NCBI GenBank assembly: GCA_050084515.1
Contig: CM114274.1
Span: 27,280,001 to 27,344,000, forward strand
DNA length: 64,000 bases
From: Blasia pusilla
Taxonomy: Eukaryota > Marchantiophyta > Marchantiopsida > Blasiales
Direction of reading: 5' to 3'
Below, piece after piece: positions 1-10,894 of this stretch. The number at the start of each line of letters is the position of its first letter. The first letter of the stretch is position 1. Under the pieces are notes generated by a model, which was not told the origin of the DNA, made no database searches, and saw only the letters and a list, made by a program, of their open reading frames with translations. The position numbers were made by a program, and so were the translations under genes.

Positions 1-570
1 TTGACCACCATAGTTATCTCTCCACAGAAAATCAGCTACAACCAAGCTCTGTACTCCGAGCTAAAAATCAGACAAACTTGCTGTCCATACACCTCCAGAA
101 TCGCAAATCCGACAGCGCTTCCGCCAAGTTTCATGCACGCAGAAATCCACAACGCTCCACACACTCGAGCAGATAGCTTCACATGAGATCACAATACAAG
201 TAGCAACAGGAACCTCTCACCCGATCTGGATGAACTTCAACAGAGCTTCCGCACTCCAAGCTATCCACATCAGAAAACCGTCGAACACGAACTAGAATCT
301 TCAATCCTTGATAACTTCCAACTCCCTTGTCAAAATCTTGCGATCTAAAGCGCGTTGGAAAGCTCTCAGCAAGTCGCTTCTTTCCCAACCACCCACGCAC
401 CAGATTCACACCTCTGTTCTTTGAGTGCACTCCACCTTATATCCTCCAACCTAAGAGCGGGCCCTACTGGGAAAGTCACCCCCAACTGAGTAACCCCCAA
501 CCCTATGTATGAAACCGCATATCTACCAAGCCACTGCGGTCCTACATAAGGAATGGCCTCTACTAGCACA
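1..570 (-). mobile_element. possible LTR-retrotransposon fragment
   Basis: Read on the minus strand, this stretch has the flavour of a plant LTR or leader. The wording around 330-380 (a phrase meaning 'gagctttccaacgcgcttta' in reverse) resembles a motif common in plant LTRs. No gag or pol domain can be read, and the ORFs of 60-80 codons here look like chance. If it is an LTR, the rest of the element lies to the left of the window. This is inference from wording only. Confidence 0.25.
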
Positions 571-1500
571 CTATACTCTACGACATAATCCGTATGGTCA
601 TGACAGGGTGCAACCCATCTTAAAAGTTTTCAACTCTATTTGGTATTGAATGGAAAGTATTCCAACTTCTCCCATGGTATGTAAGGGAGGGCATTATCCT
701 TTGCCTGATCCATATGCTTGTCGATCTAGGAATTTGTTTCCACGGCCCTTCTTTTTTACAAGATAATAAGGATTGCTAAGAAGATATACTCCTTTTCATG
801 ATTTTTTCTCTATCATTTTGAAAGCATAATTTGTATAGTCCATGCATAAGTGTCTTTCAAAATGGACTTAGAACACCATGAAAAGGTATTATAGAGAAAA
901 AATCATGAAAAGATAAGAGGATAGAATCGATTTCTTGCTAGAATATCATCCAATTTCCTATGTGACACTATAAAACCACACGATCACCTTCCAAGTATGT
1001 AAAGCAAATAAAAAAAATAAAGCCTAAATTATTTTTGTCTTAGAAAATCCAAGTTCAATAGAGTGACAAAGGAAAATTTGCATTAATACTCACAATATCA
1101 ATCCACATATGGTATTGGAATAGAATTCAAAATTGACAAAAGATTGTCTCCCTAAACTTTTTGGGAAAAAGATTGAAGGAAATCTAAGCATGTAGAAATT
1201 CCCAAGCATTACAATTATGATCTAAACATTGGAGCACCATTAAATCATAATAATTTTTTTTTAACGAGTTTATAAAATGAAAAGTACTCTCCACGATAAT
1301 AAAAATAACTTACTTTAAATTCTCTTAAATACATTTTCACTCTCTCCTCACCTAGGCTATTCTAGGCCGCATTCCAGTTTAATAAGTAAAGGAGAACTCG
1401 GGAAACGGGGGGATAAGTTTTTCTTACCACGGGACTCGCTTAATATAACTAAATTCTCTAATCTAGATTTAGGAGACAGATCGGCAATTTGCCAACTCTC
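571..1500. other. AT-rich intergenic stretch
   Basis: No gene is visible. The stretch is AT-rich apart from its last 100 bases, and contains the nested inverted repeat at 792-912. Confidence 0.6.
792..912. repeat. nested inverted repeat (hairpin-forming)
   Basis: Arms 792-813 and 891-912 are perfect 22-base reverse complements. Inside them, 814-824 and 854-864 are a second perfect 11-base pair. Together they could fold into one long interrupted hairpin. It could be a foldback element or MITE remnant, or a small-RNA precursor. No target-site duplication was recognised. Confidence 0.6.
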
Positions 1501-3066
1501 GACTTTCCCCGGAAGTTCGTGATTAGAAAGAAAGTCACGGCTTCTACTCCAGAACCAGAAAGAAAAGGTGAGGGAAAGATGACGGGTGGCCCTCGTCGAG
1601 AGTCGGGGGAGGTAACGTGCTGTGCGACTCGCAAGGGACAGATCAGGTGCTTTCGTTGCGGGACGTTCGCATTGAGCCCCGACCCCGCGATTCGCGCCTC
1701 GCGGAGCCCGGACCTAACGTGATTCGTTCGTTCGTCGGCCCACGATTGAAGGCGGAACTCGTCTCGCGCACGATGGGAGCGGTGGCTAGCTGGTCCTGCA
1801 CGACGCCAGTTCTGCAGGAGATGGAAGCAGAGCGATGGAAGAGTCGGCGATGGCGTGGTTCTGCTGGCGGCGGGGTCTGAGTTGGTCAGCCTCGCCTGTG
1901 TTGTCCGCACATGCCTGGTTGAAACCTTGCCTCCGTTGCTTCCATGGTTGTTTGTTTGTTTGGTTGTGTACAGTTGGAGGAGAGCTACTGTTCGAGCGGT
2001 TTGTAGATATGCTCGCGGGCACGGCCTCATTCGCTCTCGGGACAAGCATCGCGTCGGGTCGCGGCGCAGTAAATTGCCAAATTCGTCGCGCTGTGCAGGT
2101 AGAACTGATGGCGTTGGTTCTGGAATCTGGCTGGCAACCAGCTCCTCAAGACGGAGCGTGCAAAGTCGTTCTGACCATCAATTTGGCTTGCTAATCACTC
2201 ACCTGGAGGCTGGATTTCCTTGTTCCGATTACGATAATATCGACACTTGCGTACGGGCTCTCGCGCGCAATTGTGGATCGTGAAGATCGGGGGAGTTCAC
2301 AGATTCTCAAGCGGAGTCGCGACCTTCCGTGAGATCTACGTCTCTGTACAGAACCGCTGGCGCTGGTTTCTGGAATCAAGCTCGCTACCAGGTCGTCAAG
2401 ACAGAGAGTGCGAAGTCGATCTGAACCGGGCACACCATCAATTTCGCTTGCTGATCACTCACCTGGAGGCTGGATTTCCTTGTTCTGATTACGATTACGT
2501 CAACGACTTGCGTACCGGCTCTCGCGCGCAATTGTGCATCGTCGAGTCCGGCGAGTTCGGAGATTCTGAAGCGGAGTCGCGGACCTTCCGTGGGATGTGC
2601 GTCTCAGTACATGTAGTAAGCGAGGGATACACTAGCTTCTCGGTTCTCGGCGAAGATGGATGTTGAGGTTTCGCGAGAGGGCTTTCGGCGGCGGATTTCG
2701 CTTTCTCCGTATGGCGAGTGAATCCCGCTCATTGAGTCCGGATTCGGTCTCCGGCTGGATCGTGCTTGGCGGATCAATGTATTGAGCTCTCGGACGTCGA
2801 AGTTGAGATCCCCGTTTCACATCATGCGAAGCTTTCGAACAACTCATTTCTACTGCCTACTTGAATCACGTCGGTTTCGACTTGGACTTGGATCAAGTGA
2901 GACGCGAGGTTCTTTTCTTCAATGATCCAGGAATAAAATAGTCTCGGAAGCATTGGAGAACGAATTACGAAATATATTTTCGCCAACCAATTGGACAAAC
3001 TGTAAGCACCTGAATTAGGATTTATCTTCATCTCGTCCCCGAATCTCCTCCAGGCTGATTCTCCCG
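1500..3066 (+). promoter_or_regulatory. GC-rich upstream/5' leader region of the first O-fucosyltransferase-like gene
   Basis: Base composition changes sharply to GC-rich from about 1500 up to the start codon at 3067. Long ORFs on both strands here (for example 1458-2045 on the minus strand) resemble no protein family and are expected by chance in such composition. The last 250 bases align patchily with the sequence before the second gene copy (15840-16060), so the gene duplication included some 5' flank. No convincing TATA box was found. Confidence 0.5.
2092..2611. repeat. 260-bp tandem duplication in the 5' region
   Basis: Two head-to-tail copies of a unit of about 260 bp. The word acctggaggctggatttcct starts at 2201 and again at 2461, and the end of each unit (ctctgtaca at about 2343, ctcagtaca at about 2603) also lies 260 bp apart. 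The copies are diverged by scattered substitutions. The duplication lies 450-970 bp upstream of the start codon of the first O-fucosyltransferase-like gene. Confidence 0.8.
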
Positions 3067-6027
3067 ATGAAGCCTTCGTACATTTCCATAATTCCTACGT
3101 CCGCCTTTCACTCAATGCCCTTGGCACCCATGCCTCCCGGTTCTCCAAAGAAAACACCAAAAGTTTGGCACGGCCTATGCAGCAATACAGTTAGGACCAG
3201 GTGGTGGGTCGTTCTGTTGTCAGTCTTCGTATGCGTGAGCGTGTTCAACTTGGCTTTCACCTGGCGTTCGATGGAGCCAATTGACGGCTCGTGCAACCAC
3301 GGCGGCCCCTCCAGAAGGCAAGATATTCAGAGCGCAGTGTTTGAGGAGATTTTGCAACCTGTCATCTCTTGGGAATCAAATTTCACGGAATCCGAGAGAT
3401 TATTTTGGAGGCAGCCGGATAGTTTGGGATATGAACCATGCATTGAATTTAGCCCAGAGTACAAGGAAACACTACCGGAACAGACACGTCAGAGGCGAAG
3501 GTATCTCATGGTGGTCGTGAATGGAGGTCTGAACCAGCAACGCAACCAAATAGTTGACGCTGTCGTGATCGCACGAATTCTTGGAGCCGCGTTGGTGGTT
3601 CCTATTTTGCAAGTGAACCGAATCTGGGAAGACGATAGGTACGCACGGGCTCGAGATCTTCATGTGCATCAATCCAGGGCAGCAGCTAGCGGGATTCTAA
3701 CTGCGATGAACATTAGATTTGAAGAATTCTGCGCGCGAATGATTGGTTTCATTGTGTCCATCAGAACGTACGCCGAGAACGAGAAAAACAGCTGGTCTTC
3801 TCGGGGTGCTGACGTTGCCTACCTTGAATTTGGTGCAGTGAATTCTCCGATATCTTTGATTTGGAACACTTCAAGGAAACCCTCGCGGATGATGTGACTG
3901 TAGTATCCAATCTCCCTTCGACTCACCTCATGACCAAACCGTTGGAGGAGATCAGCGCTCCCATGAATTCGCCTCCGGCGTGGTTTCGTTCCCAGTATTT
4001 GAGTAAGGTAAGCACATTAAGCTTAATTTCATTACCCCAAAATCCACCATGACGATCCCGTTAGGCAGTGCATCCGTACGACAAGGTTTGGCGGTGCTAC
4101 CTTACGAGAAATTGCTGTGTCCAGGCTCAGAGATTCACGAGCTCTTGCCAATTGAGATATTGAGAGCGAGGTGTTAATTTCAGAGCCCGAGGCGCGCTTC
4201 AACCTTTGAATTTCACTCGACGTGAGCAATTAGAAGAAAGTACAGTTCAGGATTATATTTCTGCTATTAAACTAACGCGTGCACCACGTTCAGAAAGTAT
4301 CCCTAATGTCGACGATTCCCCGCCACACTTCACTCATCCTGCAATCGTGATCGTGCATCCCACTTACGATTTTTCTAATGCTCTAGCGCACATGCAGTTT
4401 ACCAAAGGAGTTTTGCTTCTACGGAGTTTGGATTCTCGACTATCCAAGGATCTTCCCCTCGACCTTCAAAGACTACGCTGCAAGGTCACCGTGACAATTC
4501 TTCAGCTTTCTCGTAGTACTAGTCGATGCTCGGAGTTTGTGGTTTATTGTGTAATTCAGATTATGATGTCTGAATTCAATGTTTGGCAGCCAGCGTGCAC
4601 CAATTGACCAGTTAACTTGCGACTGTCATCGTTTCGTTTGAAATCTAGTCAAGAATGCAAAGATTTAGCTTCTTGTTATACTGCAAACTTTAAGGAGTTC
4701 TCGTATCTCACACTTGAACATGGTTTGTTTCGCTGGAACTCTGCCAGGCTGCATTTCATGCGCTCAGGTATGCTGCACTGATTCGAGCAGTCGGTAACAA
4801 AATTGCCCGTCGAATGGTTAGCAAAGGTCCTTACCTGGCGCTGCATTTGCGACTGGAGAAGGATGTGTGGGTCCGAACAGGTTGCTCTCCCGGACTGGGC
4901 CCATCCTATGACGCAGAAGTGGAGGAGGAGCGGATTTTGAAACCCCAATTTCTCACTTCGCGTAATCATTTGAATCAGACAGAGCGACGCATGGCGGGGC
5001 TCTGTCCTCTCACTGCAGAGGAGATCGCCAGGTAATGAGCAGAAACCTTACTTCAATTTCGCGACGTTTAAATCCATGTGTTGCAATCAGTGCATCTCAC
5101 CCACTCATTCAGAGACACTGCAGTGTTGTGGCCATGGGAGCAAAGTATTCACGCCCTGCGTGGTGTTTATTGTCCCACTGCTCAAAATTCCATATATCAT
5201 CGGCTTACTTCCCACAATGAGATACTGGGCTTCGAATTTGTGTAATAATTATGGTAACTGAACATGACAGGTTATTGAGTTCTCTTGGAGCAACAAAACG
5301 CACAAATATCTTCTGGGCTGGGGGTGAACCTCTAGGTGGGGCGGGAGCTCTGCAACCTCTGGTTGACAGATTTCCAAACCTGTACAACAAAGAGGATCTT
5401 GCGTTGCCGGGGGAGCTGGAGGTTTTCGGGAACAAGGCATCTATGCTTGCAGCAATCGATTCAATTGTGTGTTTAAATAGCAACGTCTTCATGCCATCCC
5501 ACGGAGGGAACATGGGTCGTGCAGTCAGGGTGAGGAAGCTTTGCACACTCGCTAGATCTCCTTATATTGCCATGTTTGGTGTGTGTTCCTGAGAGTTAGA
5601 GGCGGTTCTAGCCACCTTAAGATTCCTTCAGAACCCTGGAAGTCGGAATAGACTAGAGTCACTGCGAGGAACTGATGAACACTTGTTGCTGTGTGGAACA
5701 ATCGTTCTAGTGACTGGTTGAGTTGGTGTTACGGGATAGAGTTTCGAAGAAATGTTTCTCGGCTCACATCCTGGTGTTCTGGCTTTGCAGGGCAGCAGGA
5801 TCTACGCAGGGCATCGTAAAACTATAATTCCGAACAAGCGGCTCTTGATTCCACTCTTAACGAATACCTCCTTGTCCCAGGAAGAAATGGAGCAGAAGAT
5901 TGCAGAGTTGCACTTCGATCCCGTGAATCAGTTGGTGTTCCGAACGGACAAGATAGGACTGGATGTGCTGGCTTTCCCGATGCCGGAATGCATGTGCCAA
6001 AGGCCCTTCAACAAAATCTCATATTAA
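3067..6027 (+). CDS. GT106/DUF246 O-fucosyltransferase-like protein, copy A (6 exons, 535 aa)
   Basis: Predicted Golgi type II membrane glycosyltransferase of the plant 'O-fucosyltransferase family'. CDS = join(3067..3638, 3839..4007, 4398..4484, 4748..5031, 5271..5529, 5791..6027); all introns are GT-AG and all phases match. Residues 1-45 are a cytosolic tail, and 46-66 (WWVVLLSVFVCVSVFNLAFTW) a signal anchor. Family blocks: NGGLNQQRNQIVDAVVIARI at 152-171, STHLM and WFR in exon 2, DLPLDLQRLRCK in exon 3, GPYLALHLRLEKDVW at 303-317, FWAGGEP at 385-391, and LNSNVFMPSHGGNMGRA at 439-455, which is the C-terminal donor-site block of the family. Donor and acceptor substrates cannot be told from sequence; relatives act on cell-wall polysaccharides or proteins. 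It is a tandem paralogue of the gene at 16063. No disruption is seen. The 3' UTR starts with a ttgtacagactg word that the paralogue shares. Confidence 0.93.
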
Positions 6028-9000
6028 AGGTTTTCATTTGTACAGACTGGGACCACTCCGATGTTGTAGATTGAAATCGTTAAACTCCAAACGCCATTGA
6101 TACCCAATTAGGGAAAACTTGTACAGAAAAGAGCACAACATTCCTAGAATTCTCTCGACCTCCAATACACTTCTTACATAGAGCACGTTCAATGTCTGTG
6201 CTTTGGAAGAATGCTCAAACAAGATCACCGATGAGAGCAAGGCAATTCGACGTGAGGAGGCAAGATTTACCCCTTCATACATTTGTACTTGGCATATCAC
6301 ATTCAGTAAATTAAAACGAAGCTGAATCTCTGTAATCTCCTATTGCAAATACTCTTGTGTACATGTATGTCACAATAGGCATTCTGAACCTGATGCTCTG
6401 CCATTTATCCCCATCCTCGGAAGTACAGATCCTTCCGTGTGGTTGCGTTCTACTGTTGAATTTAGGGCACAACTGGACAGAAATTTAGAACTTTCTGCTC
6501 ATGATCACCAGATGCTAAGAAGGCTCACATGGAAGTGGGGAAGTTTGGAACCAGGTTTTCGCTGGTTTTAGAAGGAAAAAAGGGATTATGAATGGTTCGA
6601 AGTTTGTGACTGCCATCACAATGTTGAGGAATTGTCGAACTGTCGGATCGAACTCAGACCTTCAACTTTGGGGGCAAAAACTTGTCCAACCCAAACTTTT
6701 TCATTCCACTTTTGCTCCTTCTGAAGTACTGTTATCGATATATTGGCGATGATTGATTTTTCTTACCACGCTTGCAGCTGCAAGCTCAGATCTGATATCG
6801 AATCTACACGCTTCAGTTTGCCTCGTTGCGGATGTGAGACGAACGGACGTCGTGGGTAAAGGGTAATGCCTCCACTCATCTTTCAATTTCGAGTCTTGAC
6901 CTCCATTGAGATCAAAAGTGATGTCCAGACTCGAAATTGAAAACTGAAGAGTAATGTCAGAACCTTCCACTCACTTTTCAACGGCGGAGAAGCTGATTAT
7001 TGTCAAGCCCAGCCGTGCAGGTGAGAGGACAACCTGAGCCGCAAATCCAACCCAATAATCCAGTTAAGAGGATTATGCGGTTGACAATTTTTGCCGCAAC
7101 TTCCGCGACCTTGCGAAGCGGGTTTTCGTAAATCAAAGTCTTCATTTTCAAGAATCTGGCTGGCATCGACGACCTACTCCGGATTCTACCCTGCTCCTGA
7201 CGGCTATCAGGGTTTGAACAGAGAACTTTGGCCGTGATATCTGAATCCCAGCTTTCACCTGATTGCAATGGAGTTTCCAACAAATGGTTGAGAAAAGGTG
7301 CTTCTCGCTTCGCATACAAACAAAGTTTTGCCGCTGATTCGCCGATCGGTTCTGATTCCCAAACTTCCAGACGGAAGACGACGTTCTGACTCGCCATGTC
7401 CTATTGCCCACATTACAAGCCAGTTTGTGCTTTCAAAATGCCCCGCGAATTTTTTTAACTTTTGCGAGACTTGTTCAAAATTGCACCAGAATGCAATTTC
7501 CTGTTGGTAGTTCTAAGTGATTCACTCTTTCTAAAATCGTCTATGTCACTCCCTTCAGAGAATGTTGAATTCTATCTACCAAGAAGGCTACTGATCATTG
7601 ATCACCAGCCCTAGCCCAGCAATAGAGCAGAGCAGAGGCAGGGTCCATCCGAAATCGTCATATTCTGCAGCGATCACACCACTACTCTTATTTTCAGACA
7701 AGTTCTGTCTTCGCTACTCGGCCACAAAGTATCGGAAGAGGTCACGCCATTTTCTTGCAGGGTCAACTAATTTGGCCTGCGAATTTCCAAGACCGGGATA
7801 ATCACGTTCTGCTTCATCCGGGTCTTGGATATATCCGGGTCTCCCCCCGATCCCAGACCTGACGACTCGTTTTCTCACTTGCTCCCGTGGATAACTAATC
7901 CATCCATGAATTCTCTCTTGTAATATCTGATTTGAGGATGACTACATCGACATTCGTTTAATATTGAGCAGATGCACACATACAGTTTTGTTTTGGGAAA
8001 ATGAAGCAATTTTAGACGCAGAAATTTTTAGCGAAGTAGGAAGATTTATGTTCGATAGGAAGGGGGGAAAAGAAACAAACACTGTTTCATCAGCCGTTTT
8101 CGATTTACATGGATAGTATTATGCACGACCTTGAAATGAGGGAGATGTGAGCAGATACATTCCTAAACTTCTCTGGCTCTATGCGTTCATGATCTGTTTT
8201 TCTGAATAGATCCAAAGTATGTGCAGCGTTTGAGTTCTAGCACGCTTTGTCTTCCTCCCTGTCTGCCTGCAGTCATGAATCAAAATGGACGTCATTCCTG
8301 TGTGAATCTCAACTTTAAACACTTTTCAAATCTCGCTGTAGCTCATCTTGCATCTTTGACGTGCTGTTGATAATCTAAGCTGTTCTTACTTGCATTTTAG
8401 ACCTGTAGTTGATTCCTCGAAGATGCTCTTAGACGTGTAACTGCATCTCACACGTCTAGGATTAAAAAAAAGTTGTGCAATCCTAATAGAATGGGCCAGA
8501 CTTCTGTTCTATCCTCCAGCTTAAACAAAAAGGTGAATTGGTATGGAACAAACGTTGAATCCTCCGAAATAACTTTCGATGCTCTTGCAGTTTCTTGTGT
8601 GCCACCGTTTCCATTTATACCTGCCAGAGTTTACGGATTCTGAAGCTCCACAGTCCAAGTTTGGCAACAACAGTTGAAGAATTTGGACTCACAAATTCGC
8701 AACGTCTGCAATATCCAAACAAACATTCGTCATAATCATGATGATCCAGAAATTTTGAATACTATCTCAAGATAATCAAAGACCAGGCCAGATGTTCATC
8801 TCTGAGGCGCTACTCATAGTGATTTCTTCCGAGCTTGATTGATAACAGAGAGATCTTCCCCGGAGATTGATGTTCTACAATTGTAGTCTTTAGATGTAGA
8901 CCTTTTCCTTAAGAAACGAAATCGTGTAGCCAAGGGGCAGAGTATTAATCTTCATCTAAATTCAAAGCCGCTGGTGAAATAGATCCTAGAGTTGTTTTCT

Positions 9001-9671
9001 TTTCTAGGCATTTATCCGCCCCGGTGCACCAAGATTTCTTGACTCATGCGATTTTGAGGCTGCGTATATTTTCTCTTCTGCCGTCGTAGTATCAAAGCAC
9101 GTCTGACCGATGAGATTCCCTAATCAGACTCACGTCAGATCTGTCTGAACCGGGATACATGACCAAATACACTCCAGAAGAGACATGCCCGTCTTCTGAG
9201 AGGGGAGCTTCTTGGATGTCACGTACGTAATGCAGTGGATCCTTGCTAGTAGATATCAAACCAGAATGCCGGTTTTGAGTTTTATTCCGAGTACGAACGA
9301 AGGTTCGTATTTGGACATGAAAAGGCCTGACCTATAAATAACCCTACAAAACCTCCATAGCTCTGCCCTCAAGAGCTATGGAGGTTTTGATTTGATACAG
9401 GAAAATTGAAAGTTACGATAAGGAAAATTGAAAGGTACGATAAAATGGAGTGTATGGTGACCAATTCGAACTGGTCAAAACCCTTACATGTCTAAATATA
9501 TATCCACTTTATTATAAAATAAAGTGTCTAAATGGAGTATAATTTATTCTATTTAATCTGTTGATTGTTGTAACTTCTGTTCATTGACATGAGAGTAGAA
9601 AATGTCCTCTTCAATTTCAAAAAAGATTTGAAAGCTAAATGCCAAGTCTTGGTAAAGACTCTAAAGAAGAA
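6028..9671. other. non-coding stretch downstream of the first O-fucosyltransferase-like gene
   Basis: The first 200-300 bases are probably 3' UTR. Beyond that I see no supported gene. ORFs of up to 139 codons at 6978-7397 (minus) resemble no family and lack splice context. The stretch holds a 15-base inverted repeat (6881-6895 with 6928-6942) and the perfect hairpin at 9347-9389, followed by a tandem copy of a 22-24 base word around 9400-9443. Confidence 0.5.
9347..9389. repeat. perfect 18-bp hairpin with 7-base loop
   Basis: Arms 9347-9364 and 9372-9389 are exact reverse complements (caaaacctccatagctct in the left arm) with loop gccctca. It resembles a terminator in shape, but in a plant nuclear context it is more likely a recent palindromic duplication or a small foldback element. 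Confidence 0.75.
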
Positions 9672-10398
9672 TCTATATTATAATAGGTTATTTTGTCCTT
9701 GATTCATATTAGATGGGTAGAGAAAATGGATTTGAATAGAAAATCAATTTTTTTAATTAAATTTATTTATATTATAATGGGTGATATTATGTGCCCAATA
9801 AAATGGTACAATTAAAAAAACCTTTTAAGAATTCCATTTTTTCCCTTAATTCATATTTGACGGAAAGGGAAAATTAATTTTATAAAGAGAGAATAGATAT
9901 TACTTAAATCTTATGGAAGGGTGGAATTATTTAGGGGAGTGGAGTATATTTAAATTTTAATTGAGGAGGGGAATTACTTAGGAGAGTGGAATGCTATTAG
10001 TCTTCTAAGATTAAAGAAAATATAAAATCTATTTCAAATTTTACAGGAAAAATAGTATTTTTTTAAAGATAATCATGTTAATTCATGTTTGATATTTTGG
10101 GAAAGGAAAATAAATTTCAATGGAAAATATTTCACTAATTAAAATTTACTGCTAATTTAATCAATGGATATTATTTTGGTGAGAAGAGGCAAGGAAGAGA
10201 AGTATAAGTATTCTTTAAACTTTTATGAAGGATTGAAAATTATTTAGACAAGTTGGGTAATATTTAAATTTTAATTGAAAAATAGAATTCTTTGAAAATT
10301 TAAACTTTATTACTCTTGTAAGATTTAAGAAAATTGAAATTATCCTTCTAAATTAATAAAACTTTATTTTTACGCTCAAGCACGAGCATGCTAACTAG
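9672..10398 (+). mobile_element. non-autonomous Helitron (727 bp)
   Basis: Begins with TCTATATTATAATAGG directly after an A (9671) and ends with CTAG (10395-10398) directly before a T (10399), the Helitron A/T insertion signature. A short GCTC...GAGC stem sits 7 bases before the terminal CTAG. The interior is very AT-rich, has no ORF, and contains two or three diverged copies of a 'ttgtcc(c)ttaattcatatttga'-type segment. The same 5' end occurs at 41290 (+) and 41060 (-). Confidence 0.6.
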
Positions 10399-10762
10399 TT
10401 AAACTTCAACCCACAAAGGATTCCCATGACTGTGAATATGATAGAATCCAATCTACCGAACACATTTGACATAAAAAAAACTCTATATATGATCATGCAA
10501 TATACGTGAATTTTTTTTCCCAATCTTCAATGACAAAAAGGGAAGGAAATCATAAAGAGATTAAATTTATCTAAAAAAAATTAAAGGGATAAACATGCAC
10601 CTCATAGGATTTTGGATTACCCATTCCACAATGAACCAGAAATTTTATCACCCGGAATAGATAAACCCTCTTCAACTATCTTGGAGAATTTCCCCCATCG
10701 TTCATACTAGTAAGGGGCATGTGTGATACACAGGAAATAAAAAAGTGTTTCAAGAGTTTATG
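10399..10762. other. AT-rich non-coding spacer between Helitrons
   Basis: No gene or structured element was recognised. Confidence 0.5.
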
Positions 10763-10894
10763 CTAGTAGATAGCCCGTGAAAGGATTAATAATGTTGCAC
10801 ACAATTTCAAATATTTTTCTTGTTGCCCAATTGCCACGTATCAAACATAGAGGTGTTTACAAATCAAGAAGGCACTCTCCAATAATAATATAGA
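10763..10894 (-). mobile_element. degenerate mini-Helitron, same family as 49141-49341
   Basis: On the minus strand it begins tctatattattattggagag and ends CTACTAG. It shares its beginning, the 'cttgattg/tttgtaaaca' block, 'gtgtgcaacat' and 'cctttcac' with the better copy at 49141-49341. Flanking bases are T and C rather than the ideal A and T, so the boundaries have decayed. Confidence 0.5.

Noticed and set aside
1458-2045. 195-codon minus-strand ORF
   Set aside because: Lies in GC-rich leader DNA antisense to the first O-fucosyltransferase-like gene, matches no family, and overlaps ORFs in several other frames.
6978-7397. 139-codon minus-strand ORF downstream of the first O-fucosyltransferase-like gene
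   Set aside because: No family resemblance, atypical residue use, and no adjoining exons could be found.
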